A stretch of 64,000 nucleotides of DNA from Zonotrichia leucophrys gambelii (lineage: Eukaryota; Chordata; Aves; Passeriformes; Passerellidae). The notes beneath the pieces were generated by a model. That model saw only the letters and a list, made by a program, of their open reading frames with translations, did no database searches and was not told the origin of the DNA. The position numbers and the translations under genes are program-made. How positions within the stretch are numbered: the stretch's first letter is position 1; every line of letters begins with the position of its first letter. Positions 27,901-40,770 of this stretch are shown here, piece by piece. The stretch spans positions 127,013,533 to 127,077,532 of the forward strand of contig NC_088171.1 in assembly GCF_028769735.1 (NCBI RefSeq), given 5' to 3'.

Positions 27901-30750
27901 TCCTGCCTGGGGATAGGAAAGCGAAGTAGGTGACCTTTTGAAATGTCTCCCATCCCTTTCTTCTATGATAAATATGGATTCAGGATGCAAACTTTCCTTT
28001 TTTTTTTTTTTTTAAGTCATTCCCCAATTTCTATACTTCACCAAAAAGAGAGAAAACATTTAAGGAGATAATCCAAGCCATGCTCATTTAATGCCTGAGA
28101 AAACAGATAGGTCTGCCAAGCTCTGTCAGGCTCTGAGACCAATCAAGGGAGCCAACTTTTAATTCCATGGGTGTCCCATGAGAATACTTGGCTAATATTT
28201 ATATCTCTGCTCCAATTTGGGTGATTGCCCAACCTCCTCAGCTGAACTCATCCACTAACCCTATGTCAAGAGAAAGAGACAGCTGCTTCTCCCTTGTGAA
28301 AGCTGCACCACAGGGCATCCAGCCCAATTCCAAGTCTCAAGCAGTAGCCACCAGGAATAAAAGATGCATAAGTCCAACTGCTATTTTGGGTCAAGAGATT
28401 TGAGGTTTCGTTTTGCTGATGCTTGCTGGGACTTCCAGTGATGCTCACGGTATTTGTTTATGCTTTTGTATCTAAGTTCTGAGACATGATCACTGAATAT
28501 ATAGAAATATGGATACTTTCTCTTAAAGGTTATAGGATTTCTCCTGGGTAGCATCATCAAGGTGCACTTTCTCAGACAAGATATGCAGTATCCAGTTGCT
28601 CCCAATACTCTGGCTTCAGCTGTGCCACTACCAGCCTATGGGAGAAAAAACTCAATACAAGATTCTGACAGAAGGTTTCTTTCTGAGTCCCTCCTTCATC
28701 CAACCATCTCCTACATGTCTTCATTGTAAAGATACATTATGGATCGAAAAAAGAGCATAAAAACTTTTGAACCTGCAAAAAAAAAATCTAACAAAACTCA
28801 AATTATTTTCAATTATCATTGACACAAAAGAGATTATCAATATGGAGTTTATGAAAATATGGAGTTTATGTGTAAAATCAAAACATCATAATGACCATGG
28901 CCAGTAAGCAACTCTTCCAAACACCACAAAGTCAAAAACCTGCAACTCTTCTCTACATTGTTATTAACCAAAGCCAACTCAAAGAAGAGAAGGATGTTCT
29001 TTATTTGAGAGTGTTATTTTAGGCCTCTCATAACTATGTCTTTAGGAAACTCTTTTAGAAAACAGAGCTGAGTACGTTTGCTTTTGCTCACCTTTAAGCA
29101 ATAGACTCCTGATGTTCCAAATTCCCCCAGCTTTTCCAGATAAGGTTATTTTTAACATACCAAATTGTTTAAAGGCAAGTGCTCCTTTTAAAGTCATACG
29201 ATAACGCAAGGAAAAGAATTGTCAAAGGTCCATCATTAAATATGAAATAATGTGCTTCATAAGTCAAAGGCTCTGCAGGTAAGTGAAAGGGAGTCCCATC
29301 TCTTTGTTCACCTACCAAAAAACCTACAATTGAGGAAATATGATTTTCACACCCTTACTATTGATTTTTAAACATCAGTTTGACCACAAACTTTCCAGTT
29401 CTAAGCATTATACTAAAAATGCAGTAAATTCCTGAAGAAAGGTTGCTTATACATTCAAGCTGGTGAATAGCTTCCATATAAATTGATTGAATTTTTCCCA
29501 AGGTGGACACAACAACCTTAAACCACAGCATAACTGAAACTATAAACAGGCATTGCAAACACATTCCATATCCACCATGGATTTCTAGTCTGAAAATTCC
29601 ATATCTTGTAATTCACTAATAAATGAATGATGGGCTCTCCACCTTTTACTTGAGAGGGAAATCTACTAATTTCTGGTAATTTCTTCTTTTTCAGCTCTGG
29701 GTCACAAGAATTTTGTCCACATCTGAAGGCCATCCCTGGCAGCTTCATTCATTAAGGCTTATGGAATTCTATTTCAAACCTCAGAGCAAAACCTTTTTTC
29801 AAAGTTTTTCACAAATTCACAAATTTGAAGTAGAACAGAGGAAAACCATTCTGATTTTAAGAAAAATAAATCCTGTTACTCCCCTTTTGATGGTTCCTTC
29901 TGCTCACAGTGTGAAGAACTAATTTCTTGCATCACCTTCTGTTAAACACTCCTACCAAAAAAAAATTTGCATTTCAGGTGTGACTATGTTATTTCTCAGA
30001 CTAAAGTCACACAAGCTGTTGTGTTGAGTACAGATTAAATCATTCCAGTCTCCAGACTTTCCTTAATGGTCATTCCTGCTATTCTACTCCCATGATGCCA
30101 GCAGGATATAACATTTGTTTGACCATTTTATGATCCAGATTTATAATGAGTTGGCTTTTATATCAGGCATCAGTTAAAGAGCAGGAAATTTAGGCAGGTA
30201 CAGAACTAACAGCTGGGAGTGAAAAGGAGATAAAAATAACATAAATCAGATATTTTCTTGAATCTAGTTAAATTGTGCAAACAGGCTCTAAGTGCACTTG
30301 GCAAGTGGAAAAGCTGACCAGAAAAGTTTAAAAAAGAGATATCCTGGTTAGAGGTCAGATTTACAATTTGTTCAACTGCAATTTTAGCAGGACGAATGAA
30401 GCAAGAGGGAACTGGTACATGGAATGAGAGCTGTGACTGAGGATGGGAGCAAGAAGGCTGGAGGAAAGGGTTTCCTAGACCAGAGTCCCTGCCATGGCTG
30501 CTACAGAGCCTCGTTGTTTGCAGGGATTCTTGCCTTGGTTGACCACCCCCAGTACCAGATATTTGGGAGCGGCACTGGGCTCTGTCCCTGGGCTCACAGC
30601 GCATGAACATACAAACCTCAGCACCATGGAAGCTGTTTGCAGCCTCCCTTGGGAGCACAGCCTGTCTCCCACTGAGCACCCACTGCCCTCCTGAGAAGGA
30701 GGAGGCAGGCCACTTTCCCAGCCAGGACTGTCCACTGCCAAACATCTCTA
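18928..30750. other. intergenic DNA, no gene seen
   Basis: About 11.8 kb of AT-rich sequence. It holds poly-T tracts at 20719-20734 and 27998-28013, and an A-rich stretch near 20332-20395. A 15-bp direct repeat, 'aatatggagtttatg', occurs twice in a 17-bp tandem (28839-28870). A faint reverse CR1-like tail ('acattagggttagaaaagaa') is near 21085-21125. A moderately GC-rich patch at 27540-27770 and a reverse 179-codon frame at 30206-30745 have no recognisable homology. Confidence 0.5.
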
Positions 30751-30756
30751 CAGGCT

Positions 30757-31144
30757 TGTGACAGTGTTTACAGGGGTCTTATGTTGAGGGAAGAGACAAG
30801 GATTTGACTCCATGTTTCAGAAGGCTTATTATTTTATGATATGTATTACATTAAAAGTATACTAAAAGAATAGAAGAAAAGGTTTCATCAGAAGGCTAGC
30901 TAAACTAAGAATAGAATAGGAAGGAATGATAACAAAGGTTTGTGGCTTGGCCCTCTGTCTGAGCCAGCTGGGCTGTGATTGGCCTTTAATTACAAACAAA
31001 CCAACATGAGACCAATCACAGATCCACCTGTTGCATTCCACAGCCACAGATAATCAATGTTTACATTTTGTTCCTGAGGCCTCTCAGCTTCTCAAGAGGA
31101 AAAATCCTAAGGAAAGGATTTTTCATAAAAAGATGTCTGTGACA
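30757..31144 (-). mobile_element. solo LTR, ERVK-type, with 6-bp TSD
   Basis: The element runs from TGTGACAG to CTGTGACA on the plus strand and reads in the reverse direction, starting 'tgtcacagacatc' at 31144. It resembles an LTR family abundant in songbird genomes: 'aaggaaaggatttttcataa' and 'gattggcctttaattacaa' blocks, and an AT-rich polyadenylation segment near 30825-30870. It is flanked by an exact 6-bp direct repeat, CAGGCT, at 30751-30756 and 31145-31150. Six-base duplications are typical of beta-retrovirus-like (ERVK) integration. There is no internal coding region, so it is a solo LTR left by recombination between two LTRs. Confidence 0.88.
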
Positions 31145-31150
31145 CAGGCT

Positions 31151-34139
31151 CTTCAGAGACTAACTTTGATAATTCAGGACTCAATCCCCAGAAGAGTTAA
31201 TAATTTCATAGATTTACCACCTTCTGTCACAGATTAGCTATTTTCTCACTTTAAAGATGCCTGTCTCTCCCCTGTCAGATGAGTTCCTGTGTCTATACAG
31301 CTCTCCTACAGATGGTGAGAAATTCAGTGCTGTGAATGGAGCTCCCTGTCCTGGCTAAGCTGGGGGCTGACTGTTCCTGCCAGTGCTTGCACAGCAGCCT
31401 GCTAGGGGGGAAGAGAACCTGGCTGACACTGGAAACACACCCCGACTGCCAGAATGGTTTGATCTGAAGAAAAGGTGTCATTCTTCCATAATGGCAGTAT
31501 TCCCAAGCCATTAAAAGCTTTTTCAAAGTTCACAAAAGGCAGGCACATCTCACAGCACAGAAAAGTGTGTCTTGAAAGCCAGAGCAAAGGACGAGAAAAT
31601 GCCGAAGGAAGCAAATCTGTTCCTGTCTGCTCCTCTGCATTGCCAAGGACTCCAGACTAATCTTGATTTGTATTGCCTCTACTCTCTGTTTCTAATCCAC
31701 ATTATGGTAAATTACACAAGTAGATAAGAGCCAATAAAAGTGATATTTCTAGTAGTAAGAGCTGGATTTGCCTTACAAGCAGAAGGATGTGTTTCTTCCC
31801 CCTCTCAGGTGGTCAGAGTGTACACTGGGAGAGCCATAAGAAGCACTGGTGGTCATAGACTTGTTAGGAAATGTAAGCCTATTGAAATCCATCTTAATCC
31901 ACAAAACCAAGATAGCACTACAAAGTACTCTGCCTAAGAAGGAGCTGGCCTTCCTACTTCTTTAATCCACATAAGGCAGTGGCTTATAAGCTTCTAGGCA
32001 TTAGTGCCAATGATCATTATTCCAAAATGTCAAGAATACTATTTAAAGTCTTAGTCCCTTTACTACCCTACCTCCCCTTGTTTTTCTTTTTCTTGCATTC
32101 TTGAGAGATTGAATGGGAATTTAAATCCGTTCCAGTTCACCCCCCACACCCCCCATGATAGATTTCAGCTTCCCCAGAGCAATACATTAGCGTGCTGAGA
32201 ACTGTCTGCTAGGCAGTTCCCTATTAGTATAGGCTACATTAATTCAGTAATGAATTAGTGGGGGAAACGAAAGCAGGAATGAAGAAAAAGATACAACCAG
32301 ATAGCAGGTTTTTAGAAAAAAACATCAAAGTAATGCATTTAGTGTTGCTTCTTGGATAGCACATTTGTTTTCTGAGTATTATTAAACTAGTTCATATGTC
32401 TCAGCTAAGACCTGGAAATAAAAGTCTTCTTTTAGCTATAAAAATGCAGAGTAAGGTTCAGAAGCTACTGTGTAATTAATTGGCATCCAGCCCAGAGAAG
32501 GCAAAAGCTCCATTCAGGTAGGTATTCATGTACTCATTTATAATTCCAGATTAGAAAACCCCCACTTTGTCATTTTATGTTGTCGTGAGAGTAAACTGCA
32601 TTTTCTTTCAAGTGATTCCTCATTCCACTAAACCAATAGATGCTCTTCCAGGAAAAGAGTAATCTGATTTATCTTCTGGATGAACAGAGTTCAAACACAA
32701 AAATACCACAGCCTTCACCCTGTGTAAGAGTAGAGAGCCATGGGCTTGCAGCACGGGAGGCAAAGGCACAAGGTGCATCCCCTGAGGGAGGAAAGCACCC
32801 AGAGGAGCCAGATAGGAGTGTGTGCATGGCACCAAACCCTGGCTGCAAAGCTCTTCACTTCCTTCTCATGTGGATTTGAGGAAAGCAGTAAGAAAGAATT
32901 CATTTTCAAGTACAGTTTTTAGTGTATCCCTCCTTCAAAATAAATTTACCAATCTATGTAAAAAATCCTCATGGCCTCAAGCCCTAGGAAACATGTTTCC
33001 TTTCCCAAAAGCTTCCACATCTGCCATTCTCCAAGCAGGCCATAGAAACTTGGCCAACCTCAGCCCTCTGGCAATTCCAGAAGAGTCTATTGGAAAGCCA
33101 AGACGTAGCCTGTTTCTTTTTTTATTTTACTTTTAATAACCTACGTATCCTAAATGATGCCCCTCTTTAAAGATCAACACCTTGTGTCCCAAACTGTTTC
33201 CTGATGCAACTGCCACACTTTTTTTGTTATTTTTTAGCAAGGACCAGCTCTGAGCTCCACAAATTATCCTTCTCTTTCTTGTCATGAGGAAAAAAAAGTA
33301 CCCCAATACAATTCCTAAGCAGAAATTACCTTTTCATCTGAATTTTCAGGAATCAAAACTTCCAGAGTGCTAATGAGGACCTCACCTTCAAAACATTTTG
33401 CATTTTTTTAGAGTCCTTATGTAATCCATGTTAATTAACAATTATTTCTAATATTTCCTTACCATCATTAAAGATATTAGTTAACCTAGAACTGCCTTTT
33501 GCCAAACAAGGTGCAGCCAGCAATGTAGATAAGTAAAAAATAATATCATAAATAAGTAGGGAAACCTGGACAAAATGCACCACATTTCACTGCTTTACAG
33601 AGAGTCAAGTCTGTAGTGTAGATGCTGAGCTCTAAACTTAAAGCAGAATTAAATTATGTTCTCCTTATTCTGTGCATACCCCACTCCCCTGTAAATTCAA
33701 GTGATTTCTGAAGGAAAAGAGATGTTATTCAACTGGCAGAAACTTATCCACAAAGCTCAAACTGTGAAAAAAGGCCCAACCACAGAGAAGAGTTAGAAAA
33801 AGTGCAATGAGTCTGTAACTCAGATGAATAATGTGCAAATTTGAAGAGAAGTTGCTTTGCACTGAGCACATTGAAAGCATTTCACAATGCATTAGAAGAA
33901 CAAAAAATATTCCATATTTAGTTATACCAGCTCAAACCATTCTTTGATTCTACAGTTGTATGATCTGAGTTCTCCACCAACCCAGAGCAGTTTGCATATC
34001 ACCTTCAAGTTTGGGAGGAAACAATTTCTACTCTACCTGCCAGCTATGGCCCCTGTTCCTTTCATTAAACCAGATAAATGCTCCACTCGAGAGCTTGCTG
34101 TCTTCTCCATTCTTGCTCCCAACTAACTGAAAGCTGGTG
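31151..34139. other. intergenic DNA, no gene seen
   Basis: AT-rich sequence without a recognised gene. Short overlapping open frames on both strands (around 31290-31660 and 32620-33136) have no recognisable domain. The patches 31270-31440 and 32700-32880 are a little richer in GC than their surroundings but match nothing I can name. Confidence 0.5.
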
Positions 34140-35494
34140 AATGATCTGATTTTAAGGAAGACAAAGAAGAAGGACCCCAGAAAATACAGGCCTGTTAGTC
34201 TCACTTCAGTGCCTGGTAAAATTATGGAGGAGGTATTGAAAAACACCTGAAAGGTGATGCAGTCATTGGTCCCAACCAGCATCCTGAGGAAAGTCCTGCT
34301 TATCAAACCTGATTTCCTTTCATGACAAGGTAGCCACTTACTGATGAAGGGAACCGAGTTGATGTAAGCTTTTCGATTTCAGTTCTGTCTGTCATAAGAC
34401 CCTTCCAGAAAAAATCTCCAGATCACAGCTGCATAAACACATCCTGTGATGGCGGTGCAATTGGCGCACAGGTTGGGCACAAACAGTTACAGTGAATGGG
34501 GTGATATCAGACTGGAGATGTCACTAAAGGGGTTCTGCAGGGCTTTATTCTCAGCCCAGTTCTCTGCAACATTTTCATAAGTGGGATACTGAGCCAGTTT
34601 GCAGATGATACAACACGGGGAGGAGCTGCTGACTCCCTCAAAGAGATGGAGGCCTTTGCAGAGAGGCCTCAACAAATCACTAGACTGGGCAATGACCAAC
34701 CAGGGAATTTCAACAAGGGACAGTGCCAGATCCTTCTCCTGGGATGGGGCAACCCTGGATGTAGATACAGACTGGGGAATGAGATGCTGGAAAGCAGTGC
34801 CATGGAAAGGGACTGGGAGTCCTGGTCAATGGCAAGTGGAACATGAGCCAGCAGTGCCCTGGCAGCCAGGAGGGCCAAGTGTGTCCTGGGGGCACCAGGC
34901 ACAGCATCACCAGCCAGGCAAGGGAGGGGATTGTCCTGCTCTGCTCTGCTCTGCTCTGCTCTGGGCAGCCTCATCTCGAGTGCTGGGGGCAGTTTTGGGC
35001 ACCACAAAATAAGAAAGACATTGAACTACTAGAGAGCACCCAAACAAGGGCAACAAAAATGGTGAAGGCCCTTGAGGAGAAGCTATATGGGGAGCATCTA
35101 AGGTCACTTGGTCTGTTCAACCTGGAGAAGAGTAAACTGAGGAGAGACCTCATTGCAATCTAGAGCTTCCTCCTGAGGGAGGAAGGAGGGACAGACACTG
35201 ACCTCTTCCCTGTGGTGAGCAGTGACAGGGGATGAAGGGCCTGAAATTGTGTCAGGGGAGATTTAGGTTGGATTTTAGAAAAAGGTTCTTTTCTCAGTGT
35301 GTGGCTGGGCACTGGAACAGGCTCTCTGAAGTGATCAGAGCACCAATCCTGACAGAGTTCAAGAAGTATTTGGACTCTTGAGCAGCTGGTGAGACTCTTG
35401 GGGATGGTGCTGTGCAGGACCAAGAGCAGGACTCAATGATCCTTGTTGGTCTTTTCCAACTCAGCTTATTAATCTGCGATGCTGTGATACTGTG
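34140..35494 (+). repeat. CR1 LINE, 5'-truncated, decayed ORF2 and 3' end
   Basis: This is the largest retroposon in the window. It begins inside the reverse-transcriptase region: 34163-34225 reads as a decayed 'DPRKYRPVSLTSVPGKIMEE' motif typical of CR1. An 'agtttgcagatgatacaaca' segment at about 34597 corresponds to the catalytic F-A-D-D region. Later blocks 'aacatgagccagcagtgccc', 'agggcaacaaaaatggtgaa' and 'gagacctcattgcaatctag' follow CR1 order, and it ends in the usual CR1 tail near 35494. Frameshifts and stops break the reading frame, so it is inactive. Short open frames within it are remnants, not genes. Confidence 0.92.
34936..34963. repeat. (CTGCT)n pentanucleotide repeat inside the CR1
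   Basis: About five and a half copies of CTGCT in a row lie where the CR1 consensus has ordinary coding sequence. This indicates a local expansion after the element inserted. It is likely to vary in copy number. Confidence 0.9.
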
Positions 35495-38400
35495 TACTGA
35501 GATCCCTGCATGGTGGCAGTGCAGGTTAGACTCATGAGGGTCAAGTGAGTAGAATTTATGCCAAGATAGAAGCAATAAATTACAACAAAGAAACACAAAG
35601 AATTATTTTTGCAGCCCTCAGTGTACATGCAGTAATAACACTGTGTGTGATAATTAATGAAAGACTTTTCTGCAGCTATTTAGAAGGGTACTCTAGATTC
35701 AATCTTGAAAGAGCTGATGGATGGCCATTGGAATACATAAGGAAGAAATTATTTGTTTAATCATTGAACACAATAAATTAGGATTCCACATTATTTTGAT
35801 TCCATGGGAAACATGGTTCATTGCATTTATATTTTCAAAACTATGCTTCAAAATGGCCAACTCCGTAGAGAACAACAGAACTTTTTGCTGCCAAACAAGG
35901 ACATACATTCAAATCCCAGGTTTGGCAGGATTTAGATAATACTACCTGATATAGAAATGAATAACACTGGTTTATGCCACTGAAATATAATGAGCTCACA
36001 AAGGTAGCATTGATAGTTTTGTTTAAGTGTGACAAGTCTTTCCAGAGATCTCCATGCAACATAAGCCTACATTCTGTATAAAGACAGAAATTGCACAAAT
36101 TGAAATGCAAAGAGGTTTCATCTTTCCATTTTATCTCATCAGCAACTTAGTTACTCAACATCAGCACCTCTAACCTGGAGCACTCAGCACATACTTGTGC
36201 TCCCCTGTTGTAAGAAAACACAGCAATTTGCTTCATTGTGGTAGAGCACATCAGGGACTAAATGGAGAGAGCACTTGGAATCCTTGAGTCTCTACTAACT
36301 GAGCTGTTTAAGAATATCATAAACATTTGTTTCTTTGAAAATGAAGCCTGCATGATTTAGTGACCTTAGTATACATAGAAGATTTCATAGATTCCATCTT
36401 AAAAGTGTACTTGAAAGCAGAATATCAAACTCACCAAAGGGGAACTTTCTCTTTTGATTGTTATTATAAGGCTTATCCTAAATAAATTTCTTACCAAATT
36501 TCTTAAGGAATATCTTGATATAGTGCAAGATGCAGCATAGTGTGACAGTACTTATCTACTTATGCAGAACCCAGAATCTCAAGGAGATGATTAAACTGGA
36601 TTAAGTACTAAAGATTCCTCTACCCAACAAGTAGCTACAAGGTAGCTCTTCAGTAAGTCACTATTTGATATGGACACACAAATCAATCTTAGGGAAGTGA
36701 ACCCTGTCAGCTGTCATTCCACTACAATCAGGAACTTGGGTGACTTTTAGCAGTGATAAAATTGTCCTGCTGGTGTAACTGCCCCTTTTCCCAACAAAAA
36801 ATTTTAGAAATCAAGTGCTTTCTAAAGCACAGTCAGAACTTAGTTCTTGGAGAAAAAAAATGCAAGGGAAGGATGGAAATTGCAATGTTATCACCACTCT
36901 GAAAGATTGGCCAAAAAATTACCACTCAGTATATTGCCACTGTCCTAGCAATTGGATAGATATTTCTTGATCCTTCTACCTTGTCTCAGTCTTTATTTTA
37001 ATATTTGCTACTTTAACTAGGATATAGTAACTTTTATTCCATCATGTTGTGGTAAGATTTTCTGTTTACGTGTATTTCTGTTCAGTGGTTTCTGCAGTAC
37101 AGCAAATTTTGCTGAGTTTTAACATCCTGTCCTCTTTTTTCCAAGTAGCAGGTAATATGACATGAAAGCCACACTGAAATCATTGAAAACTTGTCACAGA
37201 TTGCAATAAGTAAAAGAAGATCAGGATAGAGTCTGTAACTGTAAATTGTTCCAACCATCTAAGCTTCTCTGATCCATAGAGGAAACTTCAAAAAAGGACA
37301 CATTTAGGTGAGTCAATTTCCTTTATCTTTTTGAGACATGTAAGTGAAGTTATCTTGATTAGTTACTAAGATTCTATAAACTAAGAGAGCAGGCTACACC
37401 TGCTTCTAGAACTGAATTAAAATAGCTAGAACTTAATTGCTCATACTTCACATTTGAAAGCACAGATGTTTCTGGTGTGTGGTTAGGATTGCAATGAGAG
37501 TGTTCCTTGATTCATGCCTATAAGCCTAAGCACAGGCCAGTGGGATAATGCACAGATGTAGTTCAGGTTTGTTTTCTCTTTGTGCTGAGAGCTTCTCTCT
37601 GGTTGCAAAAAACAGATCAGGATGAGGCAGTAAAGAAAATGTCTTAATGACACAGTCAATAGTAATGTTCCAGCCTGAAATATTTCTTTAATGACCACAC
37701 TCAGGGTAACATGGTCCTTATGTTCAAATTTAGAAACTGAGACATGGGCTTCAGTCATATAACACCAAGGGAAAGGGAACATGAAATCACATTACACCAA
37801 GTTTTCTTAATATATTTATCAAATGATGGTAAAGAAGAGATAAAGTCTATTATGCAAGCTTAAAAAGCAGAAAACAGTATACACAGATACAGATCTGATT
37901 TCTTCCCCTCACATTTGTGTCTGATTGTGTCCTCTCTTAGCCCAAAAACATTTGATAAGCTGAATATGTAAATAGAGGTGTCTGTTAGAGGGGTTAATTC
38001 ATATCAGTTCATTAATGACAGGCTATGCCAAACTGAGCCTGTGTCAGTCCTTGCTGACTTTCTTGGCAATCTGATCTACCTGGACTTAGGTGAATATGAT
38101 AGTTATTCATATTAATACCCATTGCATGAGGTATTAACAGATAAACCTTGAAAAATAGAAGCAATAAAAGCATTATGCAAGGCTGAAAACAGCTGTGGGT
38201 AGTTTTGAAAGGTGAAGTATCAGCTTGAGAGAAGAAGAAGGAGCTACAACAGAGCCCTGTGGGGCTTGGTTTGGGGAGGAGTTTCATGACAGATTTTGTC
38301 ACAAACAGTATCATACTTGTAGGGATTGCTGATGACACATAACAGAAAAGCAACACCAAAGGGAGATCAAAGCGATGTATAGGATAGATTGGTGATCACT

Positions 38401-40539
38401 GGCAAGAGAGGGACATAGGGAGCAAGAGTGGGAATAGGATAAAATCCCAGGTACATGCGTTTGTACATAATGACTGGTAAGGACTTTAGGTATAAATTGG
38501 CACAGCCTCACAGTGTAAAATGAGAGGAGGTGAGCAATCATAAAATGGCTACATGTTCTGAAATGTTATAATTGAAACAGGACACACAATGCAAAGGGCC
38601 TTTATCTCCCCCAGAGCCTGAGTCAATACCGTTCCATAAGGTATGCATGGGATGAGAAGAGACATGTGGGGCAGCTGTGTCTGAAAGGAGGTTTGAATGT
38701 TGGAAAGTGCTGAACACAAAGAATAAATAGATTTTATCCAAGCTTGTGTAGAGCCTTTCCAAGGCACAGAGCCTGAGTCCTTTTCCAAATAATTATTTTC
38801 TACCTAGGAAACAGTTTTCTTTTGACAGCTAATCAGAGTAGATCATGTTTTACAGCATAGAGGTAGATGATGACTACTGTTCTCATTGTAGGGTTTGCTG
38901 AAGATATTATCTGCTTGAAGTGAAAGAGTGCTGGGTCTCAAGAGGATTACAGGAAAAGGTAGGGGTAGGAAGTTAGAGCTGGTAAGATCTTCTGCTTATC
39001 AATTACTAGAAAGAAAGGGCAGAAAATCCAAACTATCTCTGGTGAAAGTAAGGGAAGACAAATTGTGTCAGTGGCTCCTCTCTGGTCTTTCTTAGTGATC
39101 TATGAAAGGACACTCAAAGGGCTGATTTTGAGATTACATTAAATTTAGCACATCCCTTGTTATTTGGTGTAAGGCCTTCAAAAAGGACAATTTTAACAAG
39201 AAGCAACCAAGTTTGGTGCTGAGACATCTTAACCTTCTCAGATGGGTTTCTTTCCCAATATTGTTTTGAGAGCAGACAGTTTGAATTGTTTCCACAAGCC
39301 CAAGAATAAGAGATCATACTGTTTATTTAGTTCCATTAGGATCAGTGTTAACTTGACACAGACACAGATCAGGACTAAGATCACCGTAACATTTGTGTGT
39401 TAACTCCAAATTAAAAAAACACACTGGGATTTTACAAGAGGTAGTCGATTTAGAAGTCCAACTTATTAAGCTTAGATTCAACCAGTGATTGAATTAAAAA
39501 TCCAAATTCACTCTCAAAAGGCAAAGGTTTAAGTAAGGAGCTTTTTATGCTTCCTGCTGCTGCCTTAGAGGCTGAAAAAGACTCCAGCTTAGTTTCCATA
39601 TGATGCAGTGGAAAGATCATGAGCCAAACAAAAGGGCAATGCTTTCTCTTGCTCATCAGTGGTAATCGTGATGACCATCCTCATGTGAGATCCGTATGGA
39701 TCTCATAAATTCCCAACAGCACTGGGATTCTCAGCAGAGGCTGGGATAGCCTCTATGGGTGTTATTCTGTGTTTGCTCACTGACAGAGACAGCAAGTGCA
39801 GCCATTGTTTCACAAGGGCTCAAATGCTTTGTGGATGACACAATGCTGGACAGTGCCAGCTGCCCAAATAGTCCAGAAATGGGACATCCCACTTTCCTTG
39901 CCCATCAGAGGGAGAGCAGGTGAGGGTTTTGCAAACAATATTGTCCATCTGGGCCAACTCATAATCTGCCACTGTAGGCCTAATATTTGATCTTGGTTTA
40001 GGAGTTTGGAGGGAATTGGAAAACAGAAGCCGGAATAACATTGCTCTGCTTCTAGTATTGACAAGGACATTTCTTTGCCTGTTTGTGCTAAGTATCCACA
40101 TCCAGCAGCAACAAAAAAGGCACTGAACACATATCCTATAGGAACATACCAAGAGGCTTGGAGAAAGATGCCTGCTGCCATCTGATTCAACAATACCTTT
40201 TAACGCATAATAAACTTGGTTGTGGTTACTCTATTTTGTATACAAAAGGTCACAAAGATATTTTCTGTGTACAGAGCTGCTGTTCCTGCTCTGTGGCCAA
40301 TCCACTCTGCTGAGAATCTCTGGTAGAAAGAATGGATGGGTCACTGCTCTCACTGCCTTGGCATCCTCCCAATTACTTTGGAGTACTGATGAACCCAGAA
40401 AAGCAGCACTCCTGCTTGAAGTGATTCATTTTTATTAGTTAAAAACTAATATAAAGTATGGAAGTAATGTGAAACCATCTTTACTGAATAAATTCCCAAA
40501 GGTTTAATAAATTTTTGATTGCCCTAATGTTGTCGCCTC
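35495..40539. other. intergenic DNA, no gene seen
   Basis: About 5 kb with no recognised gene. A stretch near 38000-38480 has faint CR1-like phrases ('gatctacctggacttaggtg', 'gctgatgacacat') but is too eroded to call. Reverse frames of 110-127 codons near 39810-40193 have no recognisable domain. Confidence 0.5.
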
Positions 40540-40720
40540 GTTCAGTGCAGTCTCAGCTCCCCACACAAGATGGCAGCTCCGCTTTCCTTCTGCTCAGCTG
40601 CTCCTCGGTGAAAGCTGTCCCTCTCACGCTGACACTGCAGGGGCTCCTGCAGTACAGGAATAAACCAAGCCAGCCCTGAGAGTCTCACCATTGTTCACTC
40701 CAAAAAGAGCATCTCACACA
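40540..40720. other. GC-richer block, possibly an old LTR piece
   Basis: This block stands out from AT-rich flanks. It carries several CpGs, 'acacaagatggcagctcc', 'ctgcaggggctcctgcagta' and then 'caggaataaacc', which looks like a polyadenylation signal. The layout resembles the R/U5 end of an avian LTR, but I could not identify a family or termini. It lies just before the ERVL-type LTR at 40771. Confidence 0.3.
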
Positions 40721-40770
40721 GAACAGCATGGCTTGTGAGGAGCAGCAAGTCGCAGTAACTGGTTTGTATT

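Noticed and set aside
30206..30745. 179-codon reverse frame next to the ERVK-type LTR
   Set aside because: No recognisable domain. Composition looks like translated non-coding DNA and there are no clear splice or promoter signals.
34599..35163. Overlapping 66-137-codon frames on both strands
   Set aside because: They lie inside the decayed CR1 element and are remnants of its broken reading frame or its complement.
38000..38540. Possible eroded forward CR1 fragment
   Set aside because: Only scattered short phrases fit. The order and spacing are too weak to separate from chance by eye.
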